Translations under genes and position numbers: made by a program
Notes under the pieces: model-generated
Database searches by the model: none
What the model was told of the DNA's origin: nothing
The model's input: only the letters and a program-made list of their open reading frames with translations
NCBI GenBank assembly: GCA_016719165.1
Contig: JADKAJ010000005.1
Span: 186,001-250,000 of the forward strand
Reading direction: 5' to 3'
Source: Chitinophagaceae bacterium
Lineage (GTDB): Bacteria; Bacteroidota; Bacteroidia; Chitinophagales; Chitinophagaceae
Length of the DNA: 64,000 bases
Shown here: positions 61,939-64,000 of the stretch, piece after piece
Layout of the letters: every line of letters begins with the position of its first letter
Position numbering within the stretch: the stretch's first letter is position 1

Positions 61939-62188
61939 GGTGCTAAAATTAATTGCTGAAAATTAACTATTAATTTCTGTATCAACGTACCCGTCTCAGG
62001 GTATTTGAAAGAGGCCGGTAACCGGTGCTACAGGTGTTATAAGGTATTGTGTTGGTAAACACGATTTAATTATGTTACATTCGCCGCCAAATACGAAAGT
62101 GGAAACAGGACAAACAGTATTGAAATATATTTAAGAACGACCTGGCTCTCTCTTTCCAGGGAGTTGAAGGGACAAAAACGACTGACTA
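61939..62188. other. Intergenic between caspase gene and phnA
   Basis: 250 bases between divergent genes. I see no exact TAnnTTTG box. A 20-codon frame at 62070-62132 (starting MLHSPPNTKVETG) is too short and unsupported. The stretch cggtaaccgg near 62020 is a short palindrome with no known role. Confidence 0.3.
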
Positions 62189-62767
62189 ATGAAACAAGAC
62201 GAATTACTGGCCAAAAGAAGCGGTAACAAATGCGAATTATGTGAAGCAACAGAACACCTGAAAGTGTATGAAGTGCCACCGGCTACTGGTAATATGGATG
62301 ATGCGATACTGCTATGCCCTAAATGCCTGGCACAAGTAGAAAAAAAAGAAGAACTGGACAGCTCACACTGGCAGTGTTTAACCACCAGTATGTGGAGTGA
62401 AGTACCGGCCGTACAGGTAATGGCCTGGCGTATGCTTAACCGTTTACGCAATGAAAGCTGGGCGTCGGAACAACTGGATATGCTGTACCTCGATGATGAA
62501 AAACTGGCCTGGGCCAAAGCCAGTGGCGACCATGAGAACGATGCTTCAGTTGACCTGCATAAAGATTGTTTTGGTGCTATTCTGCAAAGCGGGGATAATG
62601 TGGTACTCACCAAATCACTGGATGTAAAAGGCTCTTCGGTGAATGCAAAAGTTGGAACTGTTGTACGTAATATACGTCTGGTGCCTGGTAATACAGAACA
62701 GATAGAAGGGAAAATAGAAGGCCAGCAAATCGTGATACTGACAAAATATTTAAGAAAGCAGGGATAA
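62189..62767 (+). CDS. PhnA-family zinc-ribbon protein
   Basis: 192 residues. The N-terminal part has zinc-ribbon Cys pairs (CELCEATEHLKVYEVPP, LLCPKCLAQVE); the C-terminal PhnA domain contains AILQSGDNVVLTKSLDVKGSSVNAKVGTVVRNIRLVPGNTEQIEGKIEGQQIVILTKYLRK. Despite its name the family is not required for phosphonate breakdown; its role is unclear. No phn genes are near. Confidence 0.9.
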   Translation: MKQDELLAKRSGNKCELCEATEHLKVYEVPPATGNMDDAILLCPKCLAQVEKKEELDSSHWQCLTTSMWSEVPAVQVMAWRMLNRLRNESWASEQLDMLYLDDEKLAWAKASGDHENDASVDLHKDCFGAILQSGDNVVLTKSLDVKGSSVNAKVGTVVRNIRLVPGNTEQIEGKIEGQQIVILTKYLRKQG

Positions 62768-62772
62768 GAAAA

Positions 62773-62804
62773 TAGCCATTGTCTGACCGGGTAAACAATG
62801 GCTA
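62773..62804. terminator. Terminator between phnA and the actin-fold gene
   Basis: TAGCCATTGT (62773-62782) and ACAATGGCTA (62795-62804) form a perfect 10-bp stem. On the minus strand it is followed by TTTTCTT, on the plus strand only by AATAATAAG, so it works best for the minus gene whose stop is at 62828. Confidence 0.7.
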
Positions 62805-62827
62805 AATAATAAGTATTTATCCGGTAA

Positions 62828-64000
62828 TCAGTTTACAGCAAGTTCAGTATATTTTTTACTGATCTTATCCATGATATACCCGCTAATCCAGCCAACATAA
62901 GCATACCTGGGAAAAATGAATTTCTTACCGGGGTTCACCGTATTTACCTGGTCTATAAGCTCATCCAGCCAGATAGCGCCGGAGAGTAAAGCTTTCTGGT
63001 CATAGGTATTGACCACTCTTTTAATATTGGCCAGCGAAGCTTTGGCATCTTCTGCATTCATCATTCTCCGCAGATCGGGTTTTACCAGGCTATCGTAACT
63101 GGAAAAAATCAATTTGCGGAAATCAGCGAAATCCTGGCGGCTCAATTCCACATGATTTTGCCTGATAGTTTCCGGATGCATCAGGGAGGCCATGCACCAT
63201 ACAATACCACCGGATATGTAGATATCCTTTGATTTAAAATCTTTTTTATCCATGAACTGGTAAACCATTACCCTGCCGAGGCTGTCGGCAATGATCTTTT
63301 CAGCCGTCTGCAGGTAATCTTCGATTTTGGGGTTGCCGGTCATATGGGCTTCCACTAAACGCTGAAAGGATTTGGTACCGAGTGGAAAAGTGACGGGTAT
63401 AAAAGAACGGTTGCCGTTAATATATCCGCCTTTTGTATTACCACTGCCCACATCAAGCTGGTTAGAATTGAGGCGGTTGATGGCCGGTACAATTCCTTTA
63501 AAACTAAGTTCGGCTTCCTCGTCCACAGTTATATAACGTATCCTGATGTTTGGGTCAAGGTCTTTGGGTCTTACCACATTGGCAAAGTATTCCACTTTAT
63601 TATATCTGTCCAGTTCTTGTTTCAGGCCGCTGCTGATAACAATATGTATCCGTGAAGATGGGATCTGGTATCTTTTCCGGATCTGGTCATAAAAAAAAGT
63701 AATGGCGTCATGGGTTTCTTTTTCACTCTGGTAAGATAAAGCCGCTGCATCAGTATTGATAGAGGTATCCGTTTTCAGTTCATATTCATTGGTCCCGTTT
63801 TTACCCATCTTTACTTCAATCACACTTAGTTTAATTCCCTTTGCACCTATTTCCACACCGGCATACAGGTCGCCAATGCCCTGAACCCCTTTGAGCAGGC
63901 TGTTCACTACATCGGCAACTACAGTCATTCCCAGTGCCTTGTATAATTTTATTGATTTCTGGTAAGCCTCTACAGCACGGGCCTGCTGACTGGTCTTGCT
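62828..64000 (-). CDS. Actin-fold ATPase/phosphatase-like protein (Ppx/GppA type), partial
   Basis: The reading frame stays open to the right edge (24 more codons before the ATG at 63928, beginning SKTSQQARAVEAYQKSIKLY), so the N-terminus is missing. YAGVEIGAKGIKLSVIEV and QLDVGSGNTKGGYINGNRSFIPVTFPLGTKSF are the phosphate-1 and phosphate-2 motifs of the Ppx/GppA-like actin fold. The C-terminal half (SGGIVWCMASLMHPETI, ...ALLSGAIWLDELIDQV) carries the rest. It might hydrolyse polyphosphate or (p)ppGpp or act as an ATPase; the catalytic role is not shown. The upstream AYQKSIKLY stretch looks like a TPR-type helix fused in front. Confidence 0.72.
   Translation of the reverse strand, partial: SKTSQQARAVEAYQKSIKLYKALGMTVVADVVNSLLKGVQGIGDLYAGVEIGAKGIKLSVIEVKMGKNGTNEYELKTDTSINTDAAALSYQSEKETHDAITFFYDQIRKRYQIPSSRIHIVISSGLKQELDRYNKVEYFANVVRPKDLDPNIRIRYITVDEEAELSFKGIVPAINRLNSNQLDVGSGNTKGGYINGNRSFIPVTFPLGTKSFQRLVEAHMTGNPKIEDYLQTAEKIIADSLGRVMVYQFMDKKDFKSKDIYISGGIVWCMASLMHPETIRQNHVELSRQDFADFRKLIFSSYDSLVKPDLRRMMNAEDAKASLANIKRVVNTYDQKALLSGAIWLDELIDQVNTVNPGKKFIFPRYAYVGWISGYIMDKISKKYTELAVN

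Noticed and set aside
62070..62132. Short plus-strand frame of 20 codons before phnA
   Set aside because: No promoter, hydrophobic or repeat signature and no comparison to support it.

Overview
The window looks like the chromosome of a Bacteroidota bacterium, most likely of the Chitinophagaceae type. Support comes from several genes to the left -7 box TAnnTTTG, two secreted proteins with type IX secretion (T9SS) C-terminal sorting domains, a TonB-dependent receptor with an N-terminal carboxypeptidase-regulatory-like domain, a DUF4295 gene after bL28 and bL33, a HU-CCDC81-like protein and a bacilliredoxin. I see no tRNA, rRNA, CRISPR array, insertion sequence or prophage. This is mainly core chromosome with some large lineage-specific secreted proteins.

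Layout. 1-2760 (minus) is the start of a histidine operon, hisG-hisD-hisC (hisC cut by the window edge). It is preceded by a leader peptide gene with five His codons and a complete attenuator, which I consider the best regulatory find here. 2816-8173 holds a membrane-bound class III nucleotidyl cyclase, a small lipoprotein plus bacilliredoxin pair, a DEDDh exonuclease, a dolichol-phosphate-mannose-synthase-like glycosyltransferase, an EamA transporter and a frame-broken methyltransferase. 8178-22361 carries a TonB-dependent receptor, an S9 peptidase, a SixA-like phosphatase lipoprotein, a DUF2490 protein, a 2-oxoacid dehydrogenase E2, CinA, a PBP4-type D,D-carboxypeptidase, an M50 protease, a YbgC-type thioesterase and a DoxX protein. 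22580-27948 is a TPR protein / outer-membrane barrel / HU-CCDC81 operon. 27998-36203 contains a methyltransferase, glutaminyl cyclase, an M43 T9SS protease, lpdA and the rpmB-rpmG-DUF4295-ftsY-rimO block. 36251-49506 has small membrane proteins, an MbfA-like ferritin/VIT iron transporter and a roughly 3,140-residue secreted mosaic protein, split by a frameshift in a run of five Gs. 49731-64000 has ppk1, a giant S8 protease with T9SS domain, two enzymes of hydroxyproline catabolism, a TPR protein with an active caspase domain and an apparently dead second one, a PhnA protein and an actin-fold (Ppx/GppA-like) protein cut by the right edge.

How the genes fit together. Histidine starvation should stall ribosomes on the leader peptide and release hisGDC transcription. 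E2 and E3 (lpdA) belong to 2-oxoacid dehydrogenase complexes. bL28, bL33, DUF4295, FtsY and RimO form a translation and membrane-targeting block. The DapA-family and aldehyde dehydrogenase genes are the last two steps from hydroxyproline to 2-oxoglutarate. A metal-related neighbourhood is suggested at 37160-39326. Two separate genes carry what look like one-base homopolymer insertions, so either this assembly has indel errors or both genes are really interrupted. Short seven-base tandem repeats occur inside coding sequence at three places and look like a small repeat family.
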